DNA of 64,000 nt from Achatina immaculata (taxonomy: Eukaryota; Mollusca; Gastropoda; Stylommatophora; Achatinidae): positions 1,374,001 to 1,438,000 of the forward strand of contig CM019700.1 in the NCBI GenBank assembly GCA_009760885.1. Reading direction: 5' to 3'. The notes beneath the pieces were generated by a model. The model was not told the origin of the DNA. It worked only from the letters and a program-made list of their open reading frames with translations, and did no database searches. Position numbers and translations under genes: made by a program. Each line of letters opens with the position of its first letter. The first letter of the stretch is position 1. Shown here piece after piece: positions 63,750-64,000 of the stretch.

Positions 63750-64000
63750 AATAAATAAGAGATATTTAAGATATATTGAAGATGCTAATACATTCAGTTC
63801 TACAGCAGTTCTTGACTTCAGTAAATGGTTGCTGCTGTTGTTGCTCTTCTTTTTCTTTTTCTTAACAATGCAGAATAAATAAATCAATGGCGTAATCTTC
63901 TAGTTGACTTATATTACATTGCTTCTGCTTATATGCTGCTGGTTGTCTACTGTGCTGACTACAAATTAAGGTAGACAGAGGTGTATGGTGCAGTTTTACA
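63750..64000. other. unassigned window end with a local duplication
   Basis: ATATTTAAGATAYATTGAAG followed by ATGCTAATA occurs at about 63725-63753 and again at 63758-63791. Otherwise nothing recognised. Confidence 0.5.

Overview
This is a repeat-dominated, AT-rich stretch of an animal nuclear genome. The evidence is one spliced exon of a cyclic nucleotide-gated channel, many APE-type non-LTR retrotransposons (LINEs), a Penelope-like element with a GIY-YIG domain, a mariner deletion derivative, two hAT-type MITEs, tRNA-derived SINEs and more than 25 minisatellite arrays. The mix of LINE families fits a lophotrochozoan, most likely a mollusc (perhaps a gastropod). That placement is inference from family resemblance, not a measured result. 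I see no bacterial operons, CRISPR array, rRNA gene or true tRNA gene.

Layout. 0.4-3.7 kb: a decayed, nearly full-length LINE (family A, minus). 3.7-7.8 kb: a nested block in which a 2.86-kb LINE (family B, minus) with an open 790-codon reverse transcriptase (RT) frame sits inside a family D LINE. 9.0-14.1 kb: two family C LINEs, the second with an open 512-codon RT frame, and a gutted family F LINE. 14-25.5 kb: minisatellites, SINEs, a hAT MITE and LINE 3' ends. 26.3-30.2 kb: a second family B copy, then the only recognised host coding sequence, a 1,097-bp CNG-channel exon (27527-28623), then a Penelope-like remnant in its downstream intron. 30.6-40.5 kb: minisatellites and more family C and A-type LINEs, one split by a mariner. 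40.5-53 kb: minisatellites and unassigned sequence, with a family E LINE end. 53.2-55.0 kb: a 22-bp minisatellite invaded by a family C LINE that was itself invaded by another family C fragment. 55-64 kb: a SINE, more minisatellites, a second copy of family A, a family A2 copy, a second hAT MITE and a last family C fragment.

How it works together. The LINEs share the target-primed reverse transcription signature: 3'-anchored, variably 5'-truncated copies, short tandem-repeat 3' tails, and 9-12 bp target-site duplications (TSDs) that I could read for most copies. Family C is the main coloniser, with nine copies or copy pieces. They divide into two lineages by tail unit (TGAA or TGAC), and linked body substitutions follow the same split. 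The CNG exon has a good 3' splice site, a consensus donor and no internal stop, so the window is probably intronic and flanking DNA of that channel gene. I found neither its cyclic-nucleotide-binding exon nor its 5' exons.

Family letters A-H and repeat names R1/R2 are labels used only here.
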